A DNA stretch of 64,000 nt from an uncultured Actinomycetes bacterium (GTDB lineage Bacteria > Actinomycetota > Acidimicrobiia > Acidimicrobiales > Acidimicrobilacustridaceae). The first letter of the stretch is position 1. Every line of letters begins with the position of its first letter. The notes beneath the pieces were generated by a model that was not told the DNA's origin, made no database searches, and saw only the letters and a program-made list of their open reading frames with translations. A program made the position numbers and the translations under genes. Of the stretch, positions 35,175 through 44,201 are shown one piece after another. The stretch spans positions 1 through 64,000 of the forward strand of contig CALBSE010000074.1 of the NCBI GenBank assembly GCA_937927725.1, read 5' to 3'.

Positions 35175-35188
35175 CTCGAGGTCACACG

Positions 35189-35623
35189 ATGGGTATCGAC
35201 GCTGACGTTCATAATCTTGTTGGCCGCTATTGCGATGCCGTACTTCGGGTCGATGTCGCGGAGTTTTCCGACACCTGGACACAAGATGCACGGTGGCTGA
35301 TTCCAGGTGACGGAATCATCGAAGGCCGCGCCAGCATTTCGACCACGTTCGAAAAGATCCGCCCGACATATAAACAGTGCGTGCAAGAAGTTTTCAACGG
35401 AACGATTTCCTACGTCGATGGCGACAACGCAAGTGCACGCTGGCAGATTCGTGAACTTCAATGGCGCGAAGACGGAACGGTCAGCCAACTCATCGGCGTG
35501 TACCACGACATCATGGCGCGAGACCTCGACGGCGTACTGCGATTCACACAACGCGACTTCGAGTTGATTTACAGCGGTCCGATTGACGGAAGCGGATCAT
35601 TGCGTCCACCGCGTTCGTTGTAG
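35189..35623 (+). CDS. SnoaL-like (NTF2-fold) protein
   Basis: A 144-aa NTF2-like protein: VHNLVGRYCDAVLRVDVAEFSDTWTQDARWLIPGDGIIEGRASI is the characteristic SnoaL_4 opening with the acidic and aromatic pocket residues. It is the second SnoaL-like gene of the window but is not a close copy of the one near 10.6 kb. The reaction is unknown; such proteins include isomerases, cyclases and steroid delta-isomerase relatives. It is convergent with an alpha/beta hydrolase gene. Confidence 0.87.
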   Translation: MGIDADVHNLVGRYCDAVLRVDVAEFSDTWTQDARWLIPGDGIIEGRASISTTFEKIRPTYKQCVQEVFNGTISYVDGDNASARWQIRELQWREDGTVSQLIGVYHDIMARDLDGVLRFTQRDFELIYSGPIDGSGSLRPPRSL

Positions 35624-35641
35624 GCGACCGACGCCAAGCGG

Positions 35642-36307
35642 TCAGTCGAGAAGCGCGACGAGGATGTCGGCCAGTTCTGCGGGCCGAGCAACCATCGGCG
35701 AATGGTCGCCAGGCATCTCAACGACATCGGCACCCATTCGTTCGGCAACAGCGCGTTGACCGTCAACAAGAAGAATTGGATCGTCAGTGCATACGACATA
35801 TGTCGTCGGCGTTGAACGCCATGCCGCCTTTTCGACGACGACATTGCCGCCCGTGTTACCCGAGCGGAGTTTCGTTGCCCAGCGCGCAGCCTCTGCCGGA
35901 TCGATGTCGGGGTAGAAAACCTGTGCGGCGAACTCGGGGTCGATAAAGGGCAGTCCGTCATCGTCCACGCGCATAGTGGTGAGGAATTGCTCGCCAATTG
36001 TCATTGGACCGCCGCTACCCAACTCGCCCGCGTCGGGGCCGAGCGCAGTGAGATACACCAACCGTTCAACCGACGGATGATTTCCCGCAACCGTGACAAC
36101 AGCGCCACCGTAGGAATGTCCAAGAAGGATGACTGGACCTTCGATGGTGTCGAGCACTTCGGTTACCGCCGCTGCATCTTCAGTGAGGTCGGTAAGCGGA
36201 AGATCGACAAGAGCAATGGTTGCGCCTCGGGCCTCGAGTTCGGCAACCAGTGGCTCGAAACACCAACTGCCGTGAAAGGCGCCATGAGTAAGAACAATTG
36301 TCGTCAT
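35642..36307 (-). CDS. Alpha/beta hydrolase
   Basis: A 221-aa single-domain hydrolase. The nucleophile elbow is GHSYGGAV (about residue 82), the oxyanion loop HGAFHGSW at residues 8-15, and the C-terminal His lies in MPGDHSPMVARP. The pattern resembles plant-type esterases (methylesterase/EstC family) that open with LVHGAFHGSWCW. The substrate is unknown. It lies 23 bases downstream of recG on the same strand. Confidence 0.9.
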   Translation of the reverse strand: MTTIVLTHGAFHGSWCFEPLVAELEARGATIALVDLPLTDLTEDAAAVTEVLDTIEGPVILLGHSYGGAVVTVAGNHPSVERLVYLTALGPDAGELGSGGPMTIGEQFLTTMRVDDDGLPFIDPEFAAQVFYPDIDPAEAARWATKLRSGNTGGNVVVEKAAWRSTPTTYVVCTDDPILLVDGQRAVAERMGADVVEMPGDHSPMVARPAELADILVALLD

Positions 36308-36330
36308 GGCCGCACATTAGGGCCGAGTGA

Positions 36331-38487
36331 TCAACTTTTCATCAGAAAGTCGATGTCATCAGCCTTAAGGAAGAGATCCACTTCTTCAGCCAACAGTTCA
36401 TGGTTCGCAAGTTCGGGATCGGCATCGAGAATCTCAATCGCGATTTCGCGCGCCGTCACCACCCATTCACGGTCTCGACGGAGCGAGGCCAACTTCAGGT
36501 CGTTCTGACCTTTCTGCCGCTCCCCCATGATCGTGCCTTCTCCACGAAGATCGAGATCCACTTCAGCGAGTTCGAAACCATCGGTGCTTCGAACCAGTGC
36601 TTCGAGTCGTGCTTCGCCATCAGGAGTTTTCGATTCGCCAACAAGCCAGCAGAACGACTTCGCCGCGCCTCGGCCGACACGGCCGCGCAGCTGGTGCAAC
36701 TGGGCGATGCCAAAGCGCGTGGCATCAAGAATGACCATGACGGTTGCGTTCGGAACATCCACCCCAACTTCGATGACCGTCGTTGAGACCAGTGCATCGA
36801 GTTCGCCGGCACGGAACTGCGTCATGACTGCATCCTTCTCGTCGGACTTCAACCGTCCGTGCAAGAGACCGACCCGTAGTCCGGAAAGTTCTCCGTGACT
36901 CAGCTCCTCATACATTTCTTGGGCAGAGCGAACTTCGAGCTTTTCGCTCTCCTCAATCAATGGGCACACCACATAGGCCTGGCGACCAGCGGCGATTTCA
37001 TCGCGCACTTGCTGCCACACCTCGAGTTCGTCCATGTCGTTCTGCGCCCAACGCGTGACGATCGGCGTGCGCCCTGGAGGAAGCTCATCGAGAACCGAAA
37101 CATCGAGGTCGCCGTAGACCGTCATTGCTGCAGTGCGCGGAATTGGCGTTGCAGTCATCACCAACACGTCGGGCATGGCGTCGCCCGCACCCTTGTCTCG
37201 CAATGCCGCTCGTTGTTCAACGCCAAAGCGATGTTGTTCATCAATCACCACAACGCCAAGCGACTTGAACGCAATGCCTTCGGAGATCAGCGAATGGGTG
37301 CCGATCACAATGTCGAGATTTCCCGTCGCCATATCTTCGAGAATCTTGCGACGATCGGGTGCCGAGGTTCGATTCGTGAGCAACGCCACCCGCAATGAAC
37401 GATCCATTCCTGCGCCGCCGAACAGGTTGCCTTCGTCGGTATCGGGAACGGTGAACCCTTCAAGCAGATGTTTGATGCCGAGGTGATGCTGTTCGGCCAG
37501 AACTTCGGTTGGCGCCATAAGAGCGGCCTGATGGCCACCCTGCACCGCAACCAACATCGCACTCACCGCAACGACGGTCTTTCCCGCACCTACGTCGCCC
37601 TGCAACAAACGATGCATGGGATGACCTTTGGCGAGGTCTTCGTTGATCTCGCCAATCGTTCGAGCCTGCGCGCCCGTGAGGTCGTATGGGAGTACGTCGT
37701 GGAAACGCTTCACTAACGGCCCGCCGCCATCGCCGACCACATGGGCGATGCCCACTGCGGTGCGTTCGAGTGCTCGTTTGCGACGAACAAGTTCCACCTG
37801 CACGCGCAGAAGTTCATCGAACACCAGGCGTCGACGAGCCGCAGCGGCCTCGGCCATGGACTCGGGCATATGAATGGCGCGAAAAGCTTCAGTCCTCGCA
37901 ACGAGATCAAGACGGTCAAGCAAGGCTTCGTCGAGCGGCTCGGCGAAGTCGCCAGCGCGGCGCAATGTCTCTTCACAAAAACGAGCGATATCCCACGAAG
38001 CGATTCCGGCCTTCTCCGACTGCCCGTATACGGGAAGGATTCTGCCGGTTCGGTTGCCGATGAGATCAACAACCGGGTTCGTCATCTTGCGCTTTCCGCC
38101 GTACAGCTCGAGCTTTCCAAAGAAAACCGCGTCGAGCCCCGGTTGCAATTGCTTCTCGCGGAACGGTTGCCCAAAGAACGTGACATCCATCGACGCAGTG
38201 CCATCAGTGACAGTCACGATGACCATCGACTTGCCCTTGCCGGTGCGACGCTGCGTCGAACGTTTCACGTTGACCAGAATCGCTGCCTCTTCGCCGACCT
38301 CAAGATCGGCGATCTTCGCTTCTTTTGTGCGATCGATGTAGCGGCGTGGGTAATGGGTCAGCACATCAAGTACTGAACGAATACCCATCTTTCCGAGCGA
38401 GGCCGCTTTTGTCGCGCCAACACCTTTGAGCTCGCTTGCCGGCAGGTTGGCAAGTTGCGCCAACCGACGTCCCACGATCTCGCTCAC
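36331..38487 (-). CDS. recG: ATP-dependent DNA helicase RecG
   Basis: A 718-aa fork-reversal helicase. N-terminal wedge OB fold (about 60-160), then the SF2 core with GDVGAGKTVVA, the DExH-type box DEQHRFG, MTATPIPRT and QLRGRVGRG, and the TRG-like end with LDLRGEGTIMGERQKGQND. The GTG (VSEIVGRR) overlaps the stop of the FakA-like gene (GTGA) and was preferred over an ATG 28 codons upstream within that gene. Together with rsmD, coaD, the DAK gene and rpmB it forms a conserved actinobacterial region. Confidence 0.96.
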   Translation of the reverse strand: MSEIVGRRLAQLANLPASELKGVGATKAASLGKMGIRSVLDVLTHYPRRYIDRTKEAKIADLEVGEEAAILVNVKRSTQRRTGKGKSMVIVTVTDGTASMDVTFFGQPFREKQLQPGLDAVFFGKLELYGGKRKMTNPVVDLIGNRTGRILPVYGQSEKAGIASWDIARFCEETLRRAGDFAEPLDEALLDRLDLVARTEAFRAIHMPESMAEAAAARRRLVFDELLRVQVELVRRKRALERTAVGIAHVVGDGGGPLVKRFHDVLPYDLTGAQARTIGEINEDLAKGHPMHRLLQGDVGAGKTVVAVSAMLVAVQGGHQAALMAPTEVLAEQHHLGIKHLLEGFTVPDTDEGNLFGGAGMDRSLRVALLTNRTSAPDRRKILEDMATGNLDIVIGTHSLISEGIAFKSLGVVVIDEQHRFGVEQRAALRDKGAGDAMPDVLVMTATPIPRTAAMTVYGDLDVSVLDELPPGRTPIVTRWAQNDMDELEVWQQVRDEIAAGRQAYVVCPLIEESEKLEVRSAQEMYEELSHGELSGLRVGLLHGRLKSDEKDAVMTQFRAGELDALVSTTVIEVGVDVPNATVMVILDATRFGIAQLHQLRGRVGRGAAKSFCWLVGESKTPDGEARLEALVRSTDGFELAEVDLDLRGEGTIMGERQKGQNDLKLASLRRDREWVVTAREIAIEILDADPELANHELLAEEVDLFLKADDIDFLMKS

Positions 38488-40148
38488 TCGATACCGAAGA
38501 GATAGGGGTAGAGCGGCTGTCCGCCGTGATGCACTTCGACCTCGCAACCAGGACGGTTGTCGTGCACCCACACTTCAAGGTGGCGAGTAGTAGCAGGTGT
38601 GGCACCTTCGCCCTCGATGATCGTGACGATTTCGTGATCGTCACTCACGATGTGCGCAAGCAAGCCAGCAGCGGCTTCGGAAAGATCAGGGTTGATCGCA
38701 ATGATTCCGTCGCGTGCAATACCAAGCCAATCGCCTTCGTTGATCGGGCCAGCATCGCTACTTGAATTGCGCACGGCCCGGGTGAGTTCACCGGCAACAA
38801 CATGGGCCGCAGCTTCGGACATTGCATCGGCGTTTGAAGCTGCAGTTCCTTCTGGGTCGTAGGCCAGCAATGATGCGAAGCCTTCGGCGACACCACGAGT
38901 GGGCACGACACGAACGTTCTTGGTCGTCATCGCATCGACCTGCTCGGCCACCGGAATGATGTTCTTGTTGTTTGGCAACAAGACGACGTCGTCGGCCGGC
39001 GCCGCTTCAACTGCCTCAAGCAATTGCGCAGTCGACGGGTTCATGGTTTGGCCGCCAGTGACGATCACCTGCACGCCAAGAGAATGGAAGATGCGACGAA
39101 TGCCGTCGCCTACCGATACCGCAACAACAGCGCACGGAACGGGATCGTGCGTTGTCGCCGGTTCGGGGTTCATGGGTTCGGCCTCGCGCACCCAACGCTC
39201 TTCTTCAACTTCTTCAAGAAGGTCGGTGACGCGAATGGAACGCGGACGACCGATGTCGACAGCAGCATCGATCGTTGCGCCGATGTCGTCGGTGTGAATG
39301 TGGCAGTTCCAAAGACCGTCGCCACCGACGACAACGATTGAATCGCCGAGCGTTGACCAGACATCTTTGAAACCGGGCACCGCTTCGTCGGGAGCTTCGA
39401 GGAAGTACATGACTTCGTACCGGAGACTGGCGAGTGATCCGTCATGCGAGCCATCGCCGTGGGCAGCGTCGAAGGCGTCGAGAAACTCTGCCGACGCGCC
39501 AGCGGGATCTTCCGCCGCTTCAGGAATCGGTCGCCCGCACACAATGTTGAGAGCGACATCGAACAACAACATGAGGCCGGTGCCGCCAGAATCAACAACA
39601 CCAGCGTCGGCCAACACCTGCAGCATCTCGGGAGTGCGCGCAAGTGCATCGGTACCCGACGCATGTGCAGCTTCGAGAACGCCAAGAAGATCAGAACCGG
39701 CATCGGCAGCGGCTCGGCCACCTTCGGCTGCGACGCGCACAACAGTGAGGATCGTTCCTTCGACCGGCTTCATGACGGCGCCATAGGCAGCAGTGGCCGC
39801 CGCATCGAGTGCGGTTGCGAATGCTGCGCCATCAATGACTGAAGCGGCGCGAAATTCGGCCGACAGTCCACGCAGGATCTGCGAGAGGATCACGCCCGAA
39901 TTTCCACGAGCACCCATGAGCGATCCGTGCGAGATCGCCTGACAGGTGGATTCGAGATCGGAATCGGCGCCGTCGAGCTCGGCAACGACCGAGGCCAGGG
40001 TGAGGGCCATATTCGTTCCGGTGTCGCCATCGGGAACGGGATACACGTTCAGCCGGTTGATCGTCTCTCGATAAGCGGCCAAGGCATCGGCGTAGCCCCG
40101 GATGAGCGTCCGGAGGTCATCGGCGGTCAGGCTGGTGGCGATCGACAT
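38484..40148 (-). CDS. DAK2 domain protein, FakA-like fatty-acid kinase
   Basis: A 554-aa protein with an N-terminal DhaL/DAK2 kinase domain (NVYPVPDGDTGTNMALTLASV; SHGSLMGARGNSGVILSQIL; ADAGVVDSGGTGLM) that binds ATP, and a C-terminal FakA-type domain with LLPNNKNIIPVAEQ. FakA phosphorylates fatty acids held by FakB (DegV) proteins, none of which is in the window. Whether this actinobacterial homologue has that activity is inferred. The ATG at MSIATSLT fits the family start. recG follows, overlapping; rpmB diverges upstream. Confidence 0.9.
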   Translation of the reverse strand: MSIATSLTADDLRTLIRGYADALAAYRETINRLNVYPVPDGDTGTNMALTLASVVAELDGADSDLESTCQAISHGSLMGARGNSGVILSQILRGLSAEFRAASVIDGAAFATALDAAATAAYGAVMKPVEGTILTVVRVAAEGGRAAADAGSDLLGVLEAAHASGTDALARTPEMLQVLADAGVVDSGGTGLMLLFDVALNIVCGRPIPEAAEDPAGASAEFLDAFDAAHGDGSHDGSLASLRYEVMYFLEAPDEAVPGFKDVWSTLGDSIVVVGGDGLWNCHIHTDDIGATIDAAVDIGRPRSIRVTDLLEEVEEERWVREAEPMNPEPATTHDPVPCAVVAVSVGDGIRRIFHSLGVQVIVTGGQTMNPSTAQLLEAVEAAPADDVVLLPNNKNIIPVAEQVDAMTTKNVRVVPTRGVAEGFASLLAYDPEGTAASNADAMSEAAAHVVAGELTRAVRNSSSDAGPINEGDWLGIARDGIIAINPDLSEAAAGLLAHIVSDDHEIVTIIEGEGATPATTRHLEVWVHDNRPGCEVEVHHGGQPLYPYLFGIE

Positions 40149-40228
40149 CGGCGGAGAGACTACCGATGTACCCGGCGCCCGGCTGAGGTCGGCCAAATCG
40201 GCACGATTCAGGCCGGTCAACCGCCGAA

Positions 40229-40257
40229 TTGGGCCTGAGAGGGCTCGCTGCTACCAT
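40229..40257 (+). promoter_or_regulatory. Possible sigma-70-type promoter for rpmB
   Basis: TTGGGC (40229-40234) and TACCAT (40252-40257) are 17 bases apart and end 39 bases before the rpmB ATG. This is the most plausible -35/-10 pair in the 148-base divergent region; unproven. Confidence 0.4.
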
Positions 40258-40296
40258 TCGGCGTTCGAATCTTCTGACGTCCCGGAGTGTGTAGTC

Positions 40297-40491
40297 ATGG
40301 CAGCTGTATGCGAGGTGTGCGGAAAGCACCCATCGTTCGGTATGGCGGTAAGCCACTCCCATCGTCGTACCAAGCGTCGTTGGAATCCGAACATTCAGCG
40401 AGTTCGCGCCGTTGTCAACGGTTCGACCAAGCGCGTCAATGTGTGCACGTCGTGCCTCAAGGCCGGCAAGGTCGTCAAGGCAGTCCGCTGA
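40297..40491 (+). CDS. rpmB: 50S ribosomal protein L28
   Basis: A 64-aa L28: MAAVCEVCGKHPSFGMAVSHSHRRTKRRWNPNIQ, then VCTSCLKAGKVVKAVR. Two CxxC pairs mark the zinc-binding (C+) type. The ATG matches the family start. The gene diverges from the FakA-like gene, as is common, and a cold-shock-like gene begins two bases after its stop. Confidence 0.97.
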   Translation: MAAVCEVCGKHPSFGMAVSHSHRRTKRRWNPNIQRVRAVVNGSTKRVNVCTSCLKAGKVVKAVR

Positions 40492-40493
40492 CC

Positions 40494-40781
40494 GTGTCTG
40501 CTGGTCCTTTGCAGGGAGTCGTCAAGTCCTACGACCCGGTTTCGGGCGTGGGCACCATCATCTGCGACACGGATCTCAATGATTACGAGTTCACCCGCAG
40601 CGCCCTCGTGGGTTCGGTTTTCCGTTCCCTTCGACAGGGCCAGCGAGTGGTCTTCGATCTCGACGGTGGCTCGTTGGCCGTTCGTCTTCGTATGGGATCT
40701 GAAGCCGATATGGGTACCCCGGGGTTTGAGCAACCGCACCCCGAAAATGTGCAGCACCCTCAGGGCGGCACCGAAGGCTGA
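40494..40781 (+). CDS. Cold-shock-domain-like small protein
   Basis: A 95-aa protein whose first 65 residues read as a divergent cold-shock OB fold: LQGVVKSYDPVSGVGTIICDTDLNDYEFTRSALVGSVFRSLRQGQRVVFDL keeps the G-V-K-x-Y...G-x-G-x-I pattern and the RQGQRVVFD strand, but the aromatic RNP residues of CspA are mostly replaced. The C-terminal 25 residues are Pro/His/Gly-rich. Probably binds RNA or DNA; unproven. The GTG start, two bases after rpmB, indicates coupling. Confidence 0.75.
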   Translation: MSAGPLQGVVKSYDPVSGVGTIICDTDLNDYEFTRSALVGSVFRSLRQGQRVVFDLDGGSLAVRLRMGSEADMGTPGFEQPHPENVQHPQGGTEG

Positions 40782-40937
40782 GTGCCACACGGCACACCTT
40801 GGGATTCAGCGACGGAGAGCGTCGGTGAATCCTCTACGCTTCGCAGATTCACCACAGGTTCACTCGGCGGCAACCACTCGCCGAAACAACCCCCCACTCA
40901 AGCGCAACGCGCATTCGACAACGACGTCGGAGGAATC

Positions 40938-42728
40938 ATGGCCGGGCAGACAACAAACCAGAAACTGATCGACTGGGTCGAACAGTGGCGCGAAATTCTG
41001 CAACCTGACGACGTCTATTGGTGCGACGGCTCTGCTGAAGAGTACGAGCGTTTGTGCGCGCAGCTTGTTGAAGGCGGAACGTTCCGCTCGCTGAACGAAG
41101 CAAAGCGTCCGAACAGTTACCTCGCACTCTCCGACCCGGGCGACGTTGCTCGCGTTGAAGACCGCACCTACATCTGCTCCGAACGCGAAGTCGATGCAGG
41201 CCCCACGAACAACTGGCGTCCGCCCGCGGAAATGCGCGCCGAGATGACCAAGCTCTACACCGGCGCCATGAAGGGCCGCACGATGTACGTCGTGCCGTTC
41301 TCAATGGGCCCGCTTGGTTCGCCCATCGCACACATTGGCGTGCAGCTCAGCGACTCGGCCTATGTCGCAGTGAACATGCGCATCATGACTCGCATGGGCC
41401 AGGGCGCCCTCGACGTTCTTGGTAATGGCGAATGGGTTCCGTGCGTGCATTCGGTTGGCATGCCGCTCGCTGCCGGTCAGGCCGATGTTGCATGGCCGTG
41501 TGATGCCGAGAACAAGTACATCGTGCATTTCCCGGAAACCAGCGAAATCTGGTCCTACGGCTCGGGCTACGGCGGTAACGCACTGCTCGGCAAGAAGTGC
41601 TTCGCGCTGCGCATCGCTTCGACGATGGCTCGCGACAATGGATGGATGGCTGAGCACATGCTCATCCTCGGCCTCACCTCACCTGAAGGCGTCAAGAAGT
41701 ACGTCGCTGCAGCATTCCCGTCGGCCTGCGGCAAGACCAACATGGCGATGCTCATCCCCACTCTTCCGGGTTGGAAGGTCGAAACCGTTGGTGACGACAT
41801 TGCATGGATGAAGTTCGGTGCCGATGGTCGTCTCTACGCCATCAACCCTGAAGCTGGTTTCTTCGGCGTTGCTCCTGGCACCTCAGCCAAGTCCAACTTC
41901 AATGCGCTTGAATCGGTGAAGGGAAATTCAATCTTCACCAACTGCGCACTCACCGACGATGGCGACATCTGGTGGGAAGACCTTTCCGATGAAGCACCTG
42001 CGCATCTCATCGACTGGAAGGGCAACGACTGGACTCCGGCCTCGGACTCCCCCGCTGCTCACCCGAACGCGCGCTTCACTGCTCCGGCCGCACAGTGCCC
42101 ATCGATCGCTCCGGAATGGCAGGACCCCGCCGGTGTGCCGATCTCGGCCATCCTCTTCGGCGGCCGTCGCGCCACCAATGTTCCGCTGGTCACCGAATCG
42201 TTCGACTGGCAGCACGGTGTCTTCCTTGGCTCGATCATGAGTTCAGAAAAGACCGCCGCCGCTGCTGGCGTTGTCGGCGAACTTCGTTTCGATCCCTTCG
42301 CCATGCTTCCGTTCTGTGGCTACAACATGGGCGACTACTTCAAGCATTGGCTTGAGATCGGCGAAGCGACCGACGCGTCGAACCTTCCCAAGTTGTTCTG
42401 GGTCAACTGGTTCCGCAAGGGCGACGATGGTTCGTTCCTGTGGCCAGGCTTTGGCGAGAACTCCCGTGTTCTCAAGTGGATCGTCGAGCGCCTCGAAGGC
42501 ACCGCAGGCGCAAACGACACTGCCATTGGCCGTGTTCCCAGCGCTTCGGATCTCGACCTTGCCGGCCTCGATATCGACGACGCCACCATGGCCACGTTGT
42601 TGTCGGTTGACAACGCTGCATGGAGCGCTGAAATCCCGCAGATCGAAGCTCATCTCGACACCTTTGGTGCCGAACTTCCTTCGGAGCTTCGTGACGAGCT
42701 GCGCGAACTCGAAAAGCGTCTCGGCTAG
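40938..42728 (+). CDS. pckG: Phosphoenolpyruvate carboxykinase (GTP)
   Basis: A 596-aa GTP-dependent PEPCK interconverting oxaloacetate and PEP, a gluconeogenic or anaplerotic step. The P loop FPSACGKTNMAMLIP (about residue 260), the substrate segment RTMYVVPFSMGPLGSPIAHIGVQL and the late motif PFCGYNMGDYFKHWL are diagnostic of the GTP type. GGAGGAATC precedes the ATG, so the 52 open codons upstream are not used. A TTCG-loop terminator follows. With kgd in the same window it marks the central carbon pathway. Confidence 0.97.
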   Translation: MAGQTTNQKLIDWVEQWREILQPDDVYWCDGSAEEYERLCAQLVEGGTFRSLNEAKRPNSYLALSDPGDVARVEDRTYICSEREVDAGPTNNWRPPAEMRAEMTKLYTGAMKGRTMYVVPFSMGPLGSPIAHIGVQLSDSAYVAVNMRIMTRMGQGALDVLGNGEWVPCVHSVGMPLAAGQADVAWPCDAENKYIVHFPETSEIWSYGSGYGGNALLGKKCFALRIASTMARDNGWMAEHMLILGLTSPEGVKKYVAAAFPSACGKTNMAMLIPTLPGWKVETVGDDIAWMKFGADGRLYAINPEAGFFGVAPGTSAKSNFNALESVKGNSIFTNCALTDDGDIWWEDLSDEAPAHLIDWKGNDWTPASDSPAAHPNARFTAPAAQCPSIAPEWQDPAGVPISAILFGGRRATNVPLVTESFDWQHGVFLGSIMSSEKTAAAAGVVGELRFDPFAMLPFCGYNMGDYFKHWLEIGEATDASNLPKLFWVNWFRKGDDGSFLWPGFGENSRVLKWIVERLEGTAGANDTAIGRVPSASDLDLAGLDIDDATMATLLSVDNAAWSAEIPQIEAHLDTFGAELPSELRDELRELEKRLG

Positions 42729-42734
42729 TCGCGA

Positions 42735-42779
42735 TTCACTTCACGAAGTGAAGGAGGGCGGGGCTTCGGCTCCGCCCTC
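42735..42779 (+). terminator. Tandem hairpins after pckG
   Basis: First an 8-bp palindromic stem (TTCACTTC / GAAGTGAA, 42735-42752), then an 11-bp GC stem with TTCG loop (42754-42779, GAGGGCGGGGC / GCTCCGCCCTC, one G-U pair). Placed directly after the pckG stop; the second hairpin is the likely terminator. Confidence 0.8.
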
Positions 42780-42856
42780 TTCGCGTCTCACCAGTAAAAG
42801 TGGCGGACTATCGCGTAGTCGGCAACGATCACAGTTACGCATTTCGAGGGGGACTC

Positions 42857-43384
42857 GTGGACGTTGATCGTCGTCTGACACATGTGGAGTTATTGCACGC
42901 ACCGGGTGAGCGTGCGCTGGCCGCCCGCGTCTTCGAACTGCTCGGCTGCACGGTGTCCGACAGCGGTCGTCATTGGTTCACGGCCTTCATCGACACCAAT
43001 CTGCGTGATTACGCCAACAACTCGTTCTACGCATCAGAAGCACCGGCGGAACAATTGGCCATCGAAGCAGCGATGGCTGATTCCGTCGACGAATGGGTCG
43101 CCATGATTCGTGCTGCGCCACAGAAGTCGCCGCACTTTGGCGTGCGAGTAGGCACAGTCGAGGAACATCGAACAATCATCGACAACATCCGTAACGCCTC
43201 AGAGAGCCACACCGAGCTGCGCGGTCGTATCGAAGTCCTCGGCGTCTTTCCGCATGACGCTCCCGATGCAATTGCAACGAACATGGACCAAGCATTCATC
43301 TGGACGAACGTGATCGCGTCAGGTCCGCTTCGACTTGGTCAAGTGATTGAAGTGCAATGGCATCTCAATCGAGAGCCGGCCTAA
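42857..43384 (+). CDS. Uncharacterised protein, possibly VOC/glyoxalase-like
   Basis: A 175-aa soluble protein that I do not recognise with certainty. The opening VDVDRRLTHVELLHAPGERALAARVFELLGCTVSD, followed by HWFTAFID, resembles the beta-alpha-beta start of the vicinal oxygen chelate fold, and a second similar unit may begin near PHFGVRVGTVEEHRTIIDNI. Metal ligands cannot be named with confidence. The GTG start has GGGGGA just upstream; the frame is open 19 codons further. It stands alone after the pckG terminators and converges with a membrane protein gene. Confidence 0.6.
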   Translation: MDVDRRLTHVELLHAPGERALAARVFELLGCTVSDSGRHWFTAFIDTNLRDYANNSFYASEAPAEQLAIEAAMADSVDEWVAMIRAAPQKSPHFGVRVGTVEEHRTIIDNIRNASESHTELRGRIEVLGVFPHDAPDAIATNMDQAFIWTNVIASGPLRLGQVIEVQWHLNREPA

Positions 43385-43391
43385 CGCAACT

Positions 43392-43757
43392 TCAGGAAAC
43401 GTTGCCGACGATCATTGCTCGGATACCGAGGCCCATGATGAACAGACCGCCCAATCCGTAAAGCAAGTACTTCTTGTGCGACATCTGATGGCGATAGCTG
43501 TAGATGAGTCCCACAGCGATAATCGCGACGAAGCCATAGAACATGTGGAACTTCGGTGCTTTCAAGCCCTGGCCGGCGACCATGCTGACGCCGAGGCCGA
43601 CCTGTACGAACACGCTGAGTTCGACAATCACGATGAACCACCACAACGCACGGGTGCGAAGTGATTCAAACCAGTTCGCGGCAAGCGCCCAACTTCCAGC
43701 GAGCGCGTTGCCAATAATGACGAACCACGCGAAGGACTGATGAATGTCGAGAAGCAT
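43392..43757 (-). CDS. Small four-helix membrane protein
   Basis: A 121-aa protein with four predicted transmembrane helices (about 5-27, 37-58, 66-88, 95-117) and short loops. Histidines in the first (LLDIHQSFAW) and third helix region (KAPKFHMFYGF, YSYRHQMSHKK) could bind heme or quinone, as in small cytochrome-b-like proteins, but that is inference. The ATG has GAGAG nearby. It lies directly downstream of a MhuD-like heme oxygenase gene on the same strand (15-base gap), so a link with heme is possible. No family name is assigned. Confidence 0.75.
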   Translation of the reverse strand: MLLDIHQSFAWFVIIGNALAGSWALAANWFESLRTRALWWFIVIVELSVFVQVGLGVSMVAGQGLKAPKFHMFYGFVAIIAVGLIYSYRHQMSHKKYLLYGLGGLFIMGLGIRAMIVGNVS

Positions 43758-43772
43758 CAGAAGATTCTCTCG

Positions 43773-44138
43773 TTACTTCGACGGATCGACGGAAACGACG
43801 GGTTCGTAGGCCCAGATCTCGGCGCCAACGCCAGCAGGGCGTTCGCCTCCGGAAGCACCGGGATGACCACCAGGATGCCCGCCCGCAGCCTGGGCGCCAT
43901 CGGTGCCGCGATGACCATCAGCGAACGACGGTGATGCAACCCATGTGTTGAAGGCGTCTTCGTCACGCCAACGAGTGATCACGAGCCACTGTTCACGTCC
44001 ATCAGTGGGCTTGAGCAGTTCAAAGCCCTCAAAGCCGTCGGCGCCATCGACTGCGCCAGCTCGGGCCGCGAATCGATGAGCGAGTTCGTCGCCGGCCTGG
44101 GCCGGAACGGTGATGGCGTTGATGCGAATGATCGACAT
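43773..44138 (-). CDS. MhuD-like heme-degrading monooxygenase
   Basis: A 121-aa dimeric alpha-beta-barrel (ABM) protein. It aligns well with mycobacterial MhuD: RINAITVPAQAGDELAHRFAARAGAVDGADGFEGFELL and TRWRDEDAFNTWVASPSFADGHRG. The residues that define MhuD activity are present: Asn near position 7, Trp in FNTWV and His in FADGH, the proximal heme ligand. It probably opens heme to release iron. It has a Gly/His-rich insertion (GGHPGGHPGASGG) not found in MhuD. The membrane protein gene downstream may be co-transcribed. Confidence 0.85.
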   Translation of the reverse strand: MSIIRINAITVPAQAGDELAHRFAARAGAVDGADGFEGFELLKPTDGREQWLVITRWRDEDAFNTWVASPSFADGHRGTDGAQAAGGHPGGHPGASGGERPAGVGAEIWAYEPVVSVDPSK

Positions 44139-44201
44139 GGGTGTTCATGGTTGCCGCCCCGGGCCGGTCGCGCCAGTCCACCCCGCCCGTAGACTCGTCC
44201 C

